Shown: positions 33,639 to 42,388 of the stretch, in pieces
Position numbering within the stretch: the first letter of the stretch is position 1
Layout of the letters: each line of letters starts with the position of its first letter
DNA from: Anaerolineales bacterium
GTDB lineage: Bacteria > Chloroflexota > Anaerolineae > Anaerolineales > Villigracilaceae
Assembly: GCA_030834895.1 (NCBI GenBank)
Contig: JAUQXA010000007.1
Coordinates: forward strand, 1 to 64,000
DNA length: 64,000 bases
Direction: 5' to 3'
Notes under the pieces: model-generated
Database searches by the model: none
Told to the model about the DNA's origin: nothing
Seen by the model: only the letters and a program-made list of their open reading frames with translations
Position numbers and translations under genes: made by a program

Positions 33639-34835
33639 TTATAGTACCCAGAGCAACAATCCCGACCCCAGGATAGCCATGATCGCGCCGGTCACGCCGC
33701 GCACAGTTCGTGATGAGGCGCGTTCCCAGGCTTGCATCTTGCGTCCCATGACGGGATTGAGTGACAGCCCCAGGATGATAACCAAGGGCAAAACGAACAT
33801 CAGGTTATACAATGCCAAATAAGCCAGCCCTTGCCAGAACTCGGTCTGGCTTCCCAGCAATCCCAGGATGGCGACGTAAGGTCCCCCAGAACAGGGAAAA
33901 CTTTCCAACCCCATGAGTGTGCCCAAGACTAGGCTGGCTGGCAGGGTGGCGCGGTACATCCAGGTTTTCAAACCTTCTTTGCCGATTTCTGGCAGTTCCA
34001 GGCGGATGGGAAATTTCGGGAACAACGCATTGATCAGGTTGATCGATCCAAACAGGATGAGCAGACCCGCGCCCACCTGCCCAAGCCAATGCCCCTGCGC
34101 CAGCCCGGAAACTTTGAGAAGTCCCAGCCCAACCAGAAAGTAGACGACATAAACTGATGCAATGTAAACCAGTCCCATTTGGGCAATCGCCCAGCGATTC
34201 TTGCGGATGGAAAAGAGAAAGGTGATGAAAAACAAAAGGATCGCTATTGCACATGGGTTGATCCCGTCCACCAACCCGGTGAGCAGAACCGTCGAGAGCA
34301 ATAAGGATTGTTGGCTCACTGCAGGTTTGGAAAAACTGGATTGATTGGCAGCGAACCACGTCAAATATTCGGAGATGGGTGTGTTGGGCGGGTAACTCTG
34401 CACCGGCCCGGCAAAAGCCCATGCCTGGTAACTACCGTCACCGCCTTCGTCGCTATAGATCAGAATTTGCTCGGGCAAGTCGGTCGCCTTGAGCAGCGCT
34501 TCCACCACTTGGCGTGGCGGCTCGCCTTGCAGGATGATGCGTCCGCCATCCACGAAGGTTGCCAAGTGGCTTTGGAGTTCGAGCGGTACACCTAGTTGGT
34601 CGTTCAGGTCGTTGAATTCGGCGCGATTTGCGCGCTCATTGATGTAATCCTTCTTGACGATGCTGATCGCGTTGGAAGCCAGCAGATTGTTCAATTCCCC
34701 TTCGATATAGGTCACGCACTCGTCGCAAGCCTGGTTGTAATAAATTACTGCCTGGCGTGACTGCGCATGTACGGTAACAACGGGCAAGGCGCTCAACAGG
34801 AGCGCCAGAAAAAGTAAGATGGTTTTGCGATGCAT
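33639..34835 (-). CDS. DsbD/ScsB-like membrane protein with N-terminal thioredoxin-like domain
   Basis: A 398-residue protein. The start at 34835 is chosen for the signal peptide (MHRKTILLFLALLLSALP) and an upstream GGAG; a GTG lies at 34850. A thioredoxin-like outer domain follows with CDEC (NQACDECVTYIE). The C-terminal half has about six spans with paired Cys motifs GINPCAIAIL and ESFPCSGGPY, as in DsbD/CcdA transporters. It would pass electrons across the membrane, probably to the DsbA-like protein encoded next. It is 15 bases after the iron-sulfur gene at 34851, an unusual neighbour. Confidence 0.82.
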   Translation of the reverse strand: MHRKTILLFLALLLSALPVVTVHAQSRQAVIYYNQACDECVTYIEGELNNLLASNAISIVKKDYINERANRAEFNDLNDQLGVPLELQSHLATFVDGGRIILQGEPPRQVVEALLKATDLPEQILIYSDEGGDGSYQAWAFAGPVQSYPPNTPISEYLTWFAANQSSFSKPAVSQQSLLLSTVLLTGLVDGINPCAIAILLFFITFLFSIRKNRWAIAQMGLVYIASVYVVYFLVGLGLLKVSGLAQGHWLGQVGAGLLILFGSINLINALFPKFPIRLELPEIGKEGLKTWMYRATLPASLVLGTLMGLESFPCSGGPYVAILGLLGSQTEFWQGLAYLALYNLMFVLPLVIILGLSLNPVMGRKMQAWERASSRTVRGVTGAIMAILGSGLLLWVL

Positions 34836-34850
34836 ATCGAGAGACTCCAC

Positions 34851-35204
34851 TTAACAGCAGTACAATTTTTGAGGGATTTCTCCCTCTTTCAGTTCGCCAA
34901 ACGGATTGCCGCAGGCGCGGATGTTGGCGATCATTTGACGGTTCGCTTCGGTCTCCACCCCTTGCGTGGTCAGCGCAGAACGAATCTCCTCTCCGTTGGG
35001 GTCGTGCCCGACAGGGCAAACCACACGGCAGGAGCGGCACAACGTGCATTGATAAAATACGAGGGAGGCGATGTTTTGATCTGCCAGCAACGCCAGTCCG
35101 CGCGGACTGATTTGCTCCTGGCGCAGGATGGCGAACACCGGGCAAGCCTCGCGGCACAGCCCACAGGCGATACAAGCGGGATTATTTACGAGTTCAGTTA
35201 GCAT
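34851..35204 (-). CDS. 4Fe-4S ferredoxin-type subunit (HdrC/GlcF-like)
   Basis: A 117-residue protein with two 4Fe-4S motifs, CIACGLCREACP (about 11-22) and CTLCRSCRVVCP (about 53-64), and a C-terminal tail ending KLYCC. It resembles the iron-sulfur half of glycolate oxidase GlcF or HdrC. Its ATG overlaps the stop of the GlcD-like gene. With the CCG-domain protein at 36370 and the flavoprotein at 35198 it forms a three-part oxidoreductase in which GlcF functions are split. Confidence 0.83.
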   Translation of the reverse strand: MLTELVNNPACIACGLCREACPVFAILRQEQISPRGLALLADQNIASLVFYQCTLCRSCRVVCPVGHDPNGEEIRSALTTQGVETEANRQMIANIRACGNPFGELKEGEIPQKLYCC

Positions 35205-36373
35205 AACTTGCCTCGATTGAGCACATTGCGCGGATCATAGATGGCTTTGAGTTGGCGAATTTCATCGCGGTACGCTGCGCTCACCCAGGCTTTCTTTTTC
35301 AAGCCGATCCCATGCTCACCGCTGATTTGACCACCCCAGGCTTCCAACTGCTGGTAAAGGCGGGCGATCCGTTCGTCGCCGGGACGGAAGCGGGGATGAA
35401 TAATTCCCACACCCAGATGTCCGAACGCCGGGATTTGCTCCGCCTCCAGCCAGTCGAGCAGGCTGCTCAAGCCATCTCCCTGCACCCTGGGGTCTTCGCT
35501 GATGGAAAGTCCCTGGTGAGAAAGCAGTGGTCCCAGGCTGTCTCGCCTGCGCCAGACTTCGGCAATTTCGGCTGGCTTGCGTACCGCTCCGACTTCGCCT
35601 TCAAATTCGGCCAGCAGGTGTGCGCGGGCGGGCAAACCAACAACCTGCGCCGCATGACAGTTCAGGTACTCCAGGGCGGTCAGGCGGGAATCGTCCAACC
35701 ACTTGGCGCGCTGAGTCAGCAGGCTGGCCGTGTCCTCGAAGGCGCGCAGGGTCAGGCTAAGCTGGCTGAGTTGGTCAGTCAACCTCAACTCTGCGTTGAC
35801 CACGAAACCGGACGCGCCCTCGCGCCCCGCCACATCGTTCAGCGCTTCTCCGCTTAGGCGGTGAACGCGTCCGGTTCCATCCACCAGGGTCACAGCTTCC
35901 ACCCAATCACGCATACTTCCATAGCGCACGGCGCGCAGGCCGGAAGCGTTTGTGGCGATCATGCCGCCGATTGTGGCTGCCAGATGACTGCTCGGAATGA
36001 CCGGCAGGCATAAGCGATGGGGTTCCAGGGAGCGATTGAGAGCGTCCAACACCGCCCCGGCACCTACAGTAACGCGACGACGCTCAACATCAAGGGAGTC
36101 GATCATGGTCAGGCATGAAAAGTCCACCACGACGGAACTTTGCGGAGTAGCCCCGCCGCATAAGCCTGTCCCCGCGCCGCGCGGAACCAGATCAATATTC
36201 TCCCGAACAGCCCATTCCGCTAACGCGCAGACTTGTTCCAAGCGAACAGGCCAGACCACGGCCAGACAGTCCCCTGAATGGTTCGACGCGTCGCGCGAAT
36301 ATGCCAGGCGATTCTCGATCGTGTCGGATACTCGTTCGATGCCAAATATGGATTGCAAATCAGACATTTTCAT
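35198..36373 (-). CDS. FAD-linked oxidase (GlcD-like)
   Basis: A 391-residue flavoprotein of the vanillyl-alcohol-oxidase family. The start at 36373 overlaps the upstream stop (ATGA); the frame is open further upstream without support. The FAD domain has VPRGAGTGLCGGATP (about 68-82) and ATIGGMIATNASGL, which bind the cofactor. The C-terminal part contains GHLGVGIIHPRF and GGQISGEHGIGLKKK, typical of glycolate/D-lactate dehydrogenases. It should oxidise a 2-hydroxyacid and pass electrons to the iron-sulfur partners. Somewhat shorter than typical GlcD. Confidence 0.85.
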   Translation of the reverse strand: MKMSDLQSIFGIERVSDTIENRLAYSRDASNHSGDCLAVVWPVRLEQVCALAEWAVRENIDLVPRGAGTGLCGGATPQSSVVVDFSCLTMIDSLDVERRRVTVGAGAVLDALNRSLEPHRLCLPVIPSSHLAATIGGMIATNASGLRAVRYGSMRDWVEAVTLVDGTGRVHRLSGEALNDVAGREGASGFVVNAELRLTDQLSQLSLTLRAFEDTASLLTQRAKWLDDSRLTALEYLNCHAAQVVGLPARAHLLAEFEGEVGAVRKPAEIAEVWRRRDSLGPLLSHQGLSISEDPRVQGDGLSSLLDWLEAEQIPAFGHLGVGIIHPRFRPGDERIARLYQQLEAWGGQISGEHGIGLKKKAWVSAAYRDEIRQLKAIYDPRNVLNRGKLC

Positions 36374-37071
36374 TTGCGCGCCTCTTCCATTTCCAGCGCT
36401 TCGCTCAATTCCAGCACTTCCACACCGGCGGCATTCTCTTTGAAATGGGCGTAACACAATGGGCAGGCAGTACACAGCACACCGTTCCGCACCTGTTCCA
36501 GCCGCTGACGTGCAATGGTATTCGCCAGGTCGGGAAAATTTGATTTCACACCGCCGCCCGCACCGCAACAGAGACTGTGCTCGCGGTTATCCGACAGTTC
36601 CGTCACTTCCCAACCGGCATTTTCGAGTAGTTGCCGAGGCTGGTCATAAATGCCAGACCAACGCCCCAAGTGACAGGAGTCGTGGTATGTTATTGCCCTG
36701 GCTGGGGCATCCGCTTTGGCGTCCGGTCGAGGCGAAAGAATCTGGGTGACGTGATAGGCGTCGAAGCCATAGTCGTATTTGAGTGTGTGATAACAACCCG
36801 GACAGTTGGTGATGATTTTGCGCACGCTAAAACGATTGAATACCGCCAGATTCTTTTGTTTCAAATCCTCGAAGTCTGCCATATACCCGGCGCGTTTGAC
36901 CGGACTCCCGCAGCACAGGGTTTCGCCGTTCAAGACAATAAAATCCACGCCTGCGCCGCGTAATAATGTTTCGTAGCGCTCAGCCACTTCAGGGAGCGCG
37001 TATTGTGTCACACAGCCGGGGTAATATAGGGTATTACTACCAGATAATTTTTCCAGAAGACGTTTGAACAT
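36370..37071 (-). CDS. CCG-domain iron-sulfur protein (GlcF/HdrB/LutA-like)
   Basis: A 233-residue protein with two cysteine-rich CCG domains. The first has YYPGCVTQ, ETLCCGSP and NCPGCYHTLK; the second has YHDSCHLGR, HSLCCGAGGG and CTACPLCYAHF. Such domains hold unusual iron-sulfur clusters in heterodisulfide reductase, glycolate oxidase and lactate utilisation enzymes. It is first of the three-gene set (CCG, flavoprotein, ferredoxin) joined by overlaps. The substrate cannot be told from the sequence. Confidence 0.85.
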   Translation of the reverse strand: MFKRLLEKLSGSNTLYYPGCVTQYALPEVAERYETLLRGAGVDFIVLNGETLCCGSPVKRAGYMADFEDLKQKNLAVFNRFSVRKIITNCPGCYHTLKYDYGFDAYHVTQILSPRPDAKADAPARAITYHDSCHLGRWSGIYDQPRQLLENAGWEVTELSDNREHSLCCGAGGGVKSNFPDLANTIARQRLEQVRNGVLCTACPLCYAHFKENAAGVEVLELSEALEMEEARK

Positions 37072-37079
37072 CCTTGCTT

Positions 37080-37481
37080 TTACTCCGGCTTTTGGATGAC
37101 GACGTGAAATTCCACCGACACTTCCGGGTTTTCAGGGTCATTGCTGCGCAGGTAGATCACGCGCGTTATATCTCCGTACAGGTTGTCCTCAGTAGGATCA
37201 AGCGTAACGGTTAGGACTGCCGATTGACCCGGCGCGATTTTGTCCCGGTCAATGCCGGCTTTGGTGCAGTCGCAGGATGTGCTGATTTTTTCGATTTCGA
37301 GATCGCTCCCGCCGTCGTTTCGCACGGTATAAACCAGTTCGATTTTTTGCTGTGGAATTTCGCCGAGCTCTTGAGAGGCGGGCTCAACAACGATGCGCGG
37401 CGCTTTCCTGGCGCAAGCGGTCAGCGCAAACAACACGGCACATACCAGGATGATCAAAAAAATCTGTTTCGAGAATCGCAT
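37080..37481 (-). CDS. DUF1573 lipoprotein
   Basis: A 133-residue lipoprotein. The start at 37481 is chosen because AAAAGGAAAA lies upstream. The lipobox is LTAC. The mature protein is an Ig-like DUF1573 domain with the family motif STSCDCTKA. Function is unknown for the family. It sits 8 bases before the oxidoreductase operon and could be an outer cofactor or docking partner. Confidence 0.78.
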   Translation of the reverse strand: MRFSKQIFLIILVCAVLFALTACARKAPRIVVEPASQELGEIPQQKIELVYTVRNDGGSDLEIEKISTSCDCTKAGIDRDKIAPGQSAVLTVTLDPTEDNLYGDITRVIYLRSNDPENPEVSVEFHVVIQKPE

Positions 37482-37591
37482 AAGCTTGTTTTCCTTTTTG
37501 AAGTGAGCGAGCAAGAGCCGTTTTCCAGAGCGCTGAATCGGATACAGTTTCGATACGCATACGCGTCAAAACAGTATTGACCCAGGGGATA

Positions 37592-37629
37592 TTAATCCCA
37601 GAAAAAACATCACGGGCTTTTGGGATTAA
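37592..37629. repeat. Inverted repeat between two convergently ordered small genes
   Basis: Perfect nine-base arms TTAATCCCA (37592-37600) and TGGGATTAA (37621-37629) with a 20-base loop lie in the gap between 37482 and 37639. It may be an operator upstream of the DUF1573 gene or a weak terminator for the gene at 37639. Confidence 0.4.
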
Positions 37630-37638
37630 ACTATTCAG

Positions 37639-37983
37639 TTATGAAAAAATAGGGGGACGTTCGAGATGAAGAATTCCAGGAACAGGATCGGCAGGGCTGT
37701 CGAATGGCAAATCTGTAAACAAAACTGCCGACTGGCCGGCAGGCAGATAAACAGGCAGCCAGCCATTGCAATGAGAGCATGTGTCGGCCAGCACATCAGT
37801 ATCCTGATCAGTAGAGTCTGTGTTACAACAACACGTTGCTGTCTGGATTTGAAAGCAATCTGTGTCAAACAGGGTGTTGAGCGCGAGTCCGAACATCAGC
37901 AAGACAACCAACAAACCCAGGCAAAGGCGGGGTTGACTGGGCCAGTGGGAACGCGGCAGACGAAACCAAAACAAATCTATCAT
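37639..37983 (-). CDS. Hypothetical membrane or secreted protein with Cys cluster
   Basis: A 114-residue protein with a hydrophobic segment at about 20-38 and a Cys-rich region after it (TATCCCNTDS and DTCSHCNGW). No family is recognised. No strong ribosome-binding site is visible. It is the last or an isolated gene between the isomerase at 38083 and the DUF1573 gene. The Cys cluster could hold metal, which would suit the neighbourhood. Confidence 0.45.
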   Translation of the reverse strand: MIDLFWFRLPRSHWPSQPRLCLGLLVVLLMFGLALNTLFDTDCFQIQTATCCCNTDSTDQDTDVLADTCSHCNGWLPVYLPAGQSAVLFTDLPFDSPADPVPGILHLERPPIFS

Positions 37984-38082
37984 TATCCAGCAGAATAGCC
38001 TATGATGAACAAGAAGTCAATCTGACGAATGTAATTTTTTGCCTGACGTTGTGCTACTGCTCATTGGTATTTCCACCGGTGA

Positions 38083-40242
38083 TCAAGGAATTGGGTTGAA
38101 CGGCGCCGGGGTTGGCAGTTGTTGGAAGTAAGCCTCCAGCACGGTGGGATAGATCACGAAGTTGGCATCTTTGAGCAGTTTCTCCTGGAGTTGTACCAGT
38201 TGTTCGTCGTGCTTTTGCTGGGTGAGGATTTCCTCGATGTAGGGTTTAGCCTGCTCGAACGGCAGTTGTTCCGGACCAGTGCGCTCAATGACTTCAACGA
38301 TATACAAGCTATCGCCGAACTGGAAAGGCTGGCTTATTTCATTTACTGGCAGGGAAAGCGCCACTTCGTGAAATGAGTGGAGTTCGACTTCAGCCAGGAT
38401 GTCATCACTTTCGCCGATCCAATCAGGAGATTCTCCACCTTGGGCAGCCGTGTCTGGATCCTCGGAATATTCCTGTGCCACCTCGGCAAAGACTGCGCCC
38501 TGCTGGAAGAGTCCGGGAACAAGTTTTTTATAGGCTTCATCGGCGCGGATGCCAGCGGCTTTTTGTTCATCCTCTGTTTGCCCCATTCCAATGCGGATAT
38601 AGCGGATGCGAGCCTTGGGAGGAAGGGACATCAGACCAATATTTTCGTCGTAATATTCCTGCATCTCTTCATCGGTTGCCTGGATCTTATCGTCAACCTC
38701 CTCCTGATGCATCATCTGCTTGAGCACTTGCAGACGCGACTCGTCGGCAAGCGGCTTGTTCTCCACGTCCAACAACTGATCGTAGGTATCCTCCACGAGC
38801 AAAAGGCGTTCAATCAGCGATTCAGCCAGTTGTTTCATTCCCTCTGTGCCAGCATACTGGGACTGGGTGGAAATCGGTAGCTCCTGATATTCCTGATAAA
38901 ACTCTCCCAGCGTGTATTGCTTGCCCTTAAGCGAGACGAGCGTTTTGCTGGCATTGGTTTCAAACCATTCGTCCGTCTTTTGTTGTTGTACGGCGTCCAG
39001 CACCTCTTGACGCACATCGTCCATTGATTGAGTGTGCGCTGGTTGTAACTGGTTCAGTCGAACGATATAAAACGTATCTCCAACACGAAATACATCACTT
39101 AACTCGCCTTCGGTCAACGCAAAGACTGATGTATCCCATGCCGGGTCGCGCATCCCTTCAGATACCAACGTCCCGCTCTGGATGGACGCAGAGGGAATTA
39201 TCTGCGCCACTTCTTCAATCGTTGCGCCTGAACGTATTTTGAGCAGTGCGTCGTCCGCATCCTGGCGAGTTGCTGCCTCATCGCCGCCGATGGGAAATTG
39301 CAATTCATCTATTACAACCTGGCGCGGCAGTTTGAAATTTTCGAGGTTGGCGTCATAATAGCGGCGCAAGTCATCTTCCGAAGGCGCGGGCACATTCAGA
39401 AGTTCAAAGTTGCGGGAGATCGAAGCGTTATCCTTGAGGCGTTGAATATAATCTTTGAGATAGCCTTGTTCGCTTTCGGCAACAAGCGTCTGACGGATTT
39501 GCTCTCGCGCCTGATCAAGAGTCTGATCGCCAAGCTGAGCTTTGTTAGCCTCATAGTAAGTCTGAATTTCGCTTTCCGTAACCTGAATTTCGCCTTCATG
39601 CAACTGGAGGTCGAGTGACTCTAAATTAAGACTCTCATTGATATGTTGCATCGTATGACTGAATGTTTCATCCTGATCGGGTTGACGTGCGGCTGCCCAA
39701 CGCCGCACCATCTCATCGGAAACCATATCTTCGATTACAGCCACCAACGTCTCAGGTGAGCTTAAGGCTGCCAGGTATTCGTCAGGAACAAGCAATTGCA
39801 TATGGGTTTCGACATCAGAAATGGTGATTTGTCCACCCTCGAAGGTGGCGATCACATCGGATGCAGGCGGCTTGGGCGACGTGAGACGCAGCCACCAGAA
39901 ATATACATCCGGCGCCCAACGATAACCGCCCGCAAACCACAGTCCGCACATGAGAATAATACCCATCAACAGATACAATGCGCCCATGCGAAGCCGACGC
40001 AGCCAGGTCTGGCCCGTAGTCTGGATTAGAGCAGGCTCATCCAGTGTTGGCGATAGATCAATGTCTTCATCAATATCTTCGACAACGTCACCATCAGGCG
40101 TTTGTTCAGCCGCAGAATCAGCCTGCAGTGCGGAATCTGGCGTGATCACATCTTCCGGCGCAGCCTCTGTTGGGCGATTCGTCTCACCCCCGCGCAGAGC
40201 GCTGAGGATGTCTTCCCAGATTTGTTTCCAACCTTCAGCCAT
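38083..40242 (-). CDS. Membrane-anchored PpiC/SurA-like peptidyl-prolyl isomerase
   Basis: A 719-residue protein with an acidic cytoplasmic N-terminus, one membrane helix (about 90-107), and a long outer part. It contains SurA/PrsA-type chaperone helices and two parvulin-like domains (about 315-410, ending DVFRVGDTFYIVRLNQL, and about 570-680, with QPFQFGDSLYIVEVIERTGPE). It would help fold exported proteins at the membrane. It is the last gene of an operon with HflK, HflC and HtrA, which together point to envelope protein quality control. Confidence 0.82.
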   Translation of the reverse strand: MAEGWKQIWEDILSALRGGETNRPTEAAPEDVITPDSALQADSAAEQTPDGDVVEDIDEDIDLSPTLDEPALIQTTGQTWLRRLRMGALYLLMGIILMCGLWFAGGYRWAPDVYFWWLRLTSPKPPASDVIATFEGGQITISDVETHMQLLVPDEYLAALSSPETLVAVIEDMVSDEMVRRWAAARQPDQDETFSHTMQHINESLNLESLDLQLHEGEIQVTESEIQTYYEANKAQLGDQTLDQAREQIRQTLVAESEQGYLKDYIQRLKDNASISRNFELLNVPAPSEDDLRRYYDANLENFKLPRQVVIDELQFPIGGDEAATRQDADDALLKIRSGATIEEVAQIIPSASIQSGTLVSEGMRDPAWDTSVFALTEGELSDVFRVGDTFYIVRLNQLQPAHTQSMDDVRQEVLDAVQQQKTDEWFETNASKTLVSLKGKQYTLGEFYQEYQELPISTQSQYAGTEGMKQLAESLIERLLLVEDTYDQLLDVENKPLADESRLQVLKQMMHQEEVDDKIQATDEEMQEYYDENIGLMSLPPKARIRYIRIGMGQTEDEQKAAGIRADEAYKKLVPGLFQQGAVFAEVAQEYSEDPDTAAQGGESPDWIGESDDILAEVELHSFHEVALSLPVNEISQPFQFGDSLYIVEVIERTGPEQLPFEQAKPYIEEILTQQKHDEQLVQLQEKLLKDANFVIYPTVLEAYFQQLPTPAPFNPIP

Positions 40243-40254
40243 TTTTTGTCACCA

Positions 40255-41370
40255 TCAGGGAGCGGGAGCAGGCGTCGGCGCGGGATTGCCGAACAACCGC
40301 AGATTGATCGTGCCGCCGTTGGCGGTATCCACCGTATAAATCTGCACTCGCGGCAGGATTTTTTCAAGCACTTCGAGATACAGGCGGTAGCGCGTCACAT
40401 CCTCGCCATAAATTTTGGAATTGGTTTGATATTCAGCCAGCACGGACTCGAATGCCTGCGCCGCGCCGTTGGCTTGTCCGAGCACGTTCGAGCTGTAAGA
40501 CTCGGCATCGGATAGTATCTTCTGCGCCTGGCCGCGCGCTTCGGGAATGAGGCTGTTAGCATAGCCATCAGCCTCATTGATGGCGCGGTTTTTATCTTCT
40601 TTCGCGCTGTTTACGTCAATGAAGGCAGCCGCCACTTCGTCGGGCGGGAAAGCCTTTTGCAGATTGATGCCCACGACAACGAGACCGCTTTTATATTCGT
40701 CAAGCCGTTTTTGCGTTTCGGCGCGGATGCCGTCTTGCAAGGCTTGCCGCTCGGTGGTGAGAATGGCGTCGACGGGTTGCTGGCTAATAAGCGCTGTGGC
40801 AGCCTGCCGCACCGTGTCGCGAACAAGGCGGTATGGGGCGTACTGCACATTGAGGAGATACGCCTCAGGGTCGCGCACCTGATACTGCACGACGATTTCC
40901 ACATCAATCACGTTGGTATCGCCGGAAAGCGCCTGCAGTTTGGAGGGCGGTTCGGGATGTTCGTGGCCTTCTTCGGGTTCGAAGACGCCTACAACTTCGC
41001 GGCGCACATCGCTGACGTTAACCACATTCACGCGGTCAATCGGCCACGGCAGGCGATAGTGTAGACCAGGTCCGACGCGAGGCTCGACCACGGCCCCAAA
41101 GCGGCGCACTACTCCAAGCTCGCCTGGCGCGACTACATAAATGCCTGTGGCAAAATAGCCTGCGAGGGCAAGTCCTAAAATCCCCCACACGATTTTGCGC
41201 GGGTTGAGATGCCCGAATGCGGCGCGCAGGTCATCCAGCGGGGATTCGCCGTCGCCGATCAGGATGCGAAAGAAGCGGGCGAGCGCCTTCGTCACGCGCT
41301 CGAATGCGCCGCGCCAGTCGAATGATGGCGGTTGTGAATCAGGAGGCAGGGGGGTGTTGTTTGTCATCAT
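40255..41370 (-). CDS. hflK: HflK-like SPFH-domain membrane protein
   Basis: A 371-residue protein with a membrane helix at about 66-84, followed by an SPFH/PHB domain that begins YVVAPGELGVVRRFGAV and GLHYRLPWPIDRV. A long coiled coil (ALISQQPVDAILTTERQALQ onward, about 215-330) follows, and a Pro/Ala-rich C-terminus. In bacteria HflK and HflC form a cage around the FtsH protease and modulate it. It follows HflC by six bases and precedes the isomerase by twelve. Confidence 0.88.
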   Translation of the reverse strand: MMTNNTPLPPDSQPPSFDWRGAFERVTKALARFFRILIGDGESPLDDLRAAFGHLNPRKIVWGILGLALAGYFATGIYVVAPGELGVVRRFGAVVEPRVGPGLHYRLPWPIDRVNVVNVSDVRREVVGVFEPEEGHEHPEPPSKLQALSGDTNVIDVEIVVQYQVRDPEAYLLNVQYAPYRLVRDTVRQAATALISQQPVDAILTTERQALQDGIRAETQKRLDEYKSGLVVVGINLQKAFPPDEVAAAFIDVNSAKEDKNRAINEADGYANSLIPEARGQAQKILSDAESYSSNVLGQANGAAQAFESVLAEYQTNSKIYGEDVTRYRLYLEVLEKILPRVQIYTVDTANGGTINLRLFGNPAPTPAPAP

Positions 41371-41376
41371 AGCCTC

Positions 41377-42294
41377 CTACGGCGCGGGTACGGTTGGGTC
41401 GAGTGTGGGCGTGTTCACATTACCGGGGTTTAGGTATTGCAGCAGTTCAGAGTCCGAAGGCAGGATCAGGGTGGTGTTGCTGTCGATGAACGCCGCGTAG
41501 GATTGGAGGGTGCGGATGAAACGATAAAACTCCGGGTCTTTCCCGAACGCGGCGGCATAAATGGCGATGGCTTCTGCATCGGCTTGTCCACGGATTTCCG
41601 CCGCCTTTTGGTTGGCATCTGCCAGAATGCTGGCTTTTTCGGCATCCGCTCCGGCGCGGATTTTAGCAGCCTGCTCGGTACCCTCCGAGCGGAACTGGCG
41701 GGCAATCGCTTCACGCTCGGCTTTCATCCGTTGAAAAACACTGGTCAGGTTGGCTTGTGGAAAAGTAAGTTGTTTGAGACGAACATCGGTTACGATGAAT
41801 CCGTAAGCCTCAGTACGGCTCGCTACTCCCTGCGTAATGGCTGAAAGAGTGTCCGGTAATTTCAACTGCGATGCGTTTACGGTGACGAGTTCGTTGAGTT
41901 GCACCTGCCCGAGGGCGGTACCGAGTTCAGAGGCCACAATATCGGCCAGGCGTGTCTCAGCGCCTATTGGATCGCGCACGGTCTTGAGGAACGTCAGGCT
42001 GTCAGTCACTTCCCAGGTGGCGTAGGCTTCGAGGACGATGTTCTTTTTATCTGCTGTGAGGAACTCAGTCTGCGGCAGGTTGTACACCCGTAACTGGTTA
42101 TTGATGCGGACAACGCTCTGGATTGGGTCAGGAAGTTTGGCGTATAAGCCGGGGCTGGTAATGACGCGCACGGGATTGCCAAATTGGGTAACGATGGCAT
42201 ATTCGGTCGCGTCCACCTGGAAAAAGACCAGGTTGGCTGCCAGAAAGCCAAGAGCGATAATGCCAAGGATGATGATATTACGAAAGGATTTCAT
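41377..42294 (-). CDS. hflC: HflC-like SPFH-domain membrane protein
   Basis: A 305-residue protein. The start at 42294 is chosen because GGAG lies six bases upstream. A signal-anchor helix (about 6-24) precedes an SPFH domain (FQVDATEYAIVTQFGNPVRV) and a C-terminal coiled coil with RSEGTEQAAKIRAGADAEKA, a family signature. It pairs with the adjacent HflK to modulate FtsH. The ribosome-binding site and the 94-base gap upstream make it a possible separate translation start within the larger operon. Confidence 0.88.
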   Translation of the reverse strand: MKSFRNIIILGIIALGFLAANLVFFQVDATEYAIVTQFGNPVRVITSPGLYAKLPDPIQSVVRINNQLRVYNLPQTEFLTADKKNIVLEAYATWEVTDSLTFLKTVRDPIGAETRLADIVASELGTALGQVQLNELVTVNASQLKLPDTLSAITQGVASRTEAYGFIVTDVRLKQLTFPQANLTSVFQRMKAEREAIARQFRSEGTEQAAKIRAGADAEKASILADANQKAAEIRGQADAEAIAIYAAAFGKDPEFYRFIRTLQSYAAFIDSNTTLILPSDSELLQYLNPGNVNTPTLDPTVPAP

Positions 42295-42388
42295 AGGGCG
42301 CTCCATGTATCGTGGATTTTTTGTTTAACGATTTATTGCAATTGCTGTTTGTGCAGTAAAGGGATGGCATGATTATTATGAACTCAAC

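Noticed and set aside
35252..35857. 201-codon plus-strand frame opposite the GlcD-like gene
   Set aside because: The flavoprotein motifs are on the minus strand, and this frame is a codon-bias shadow.
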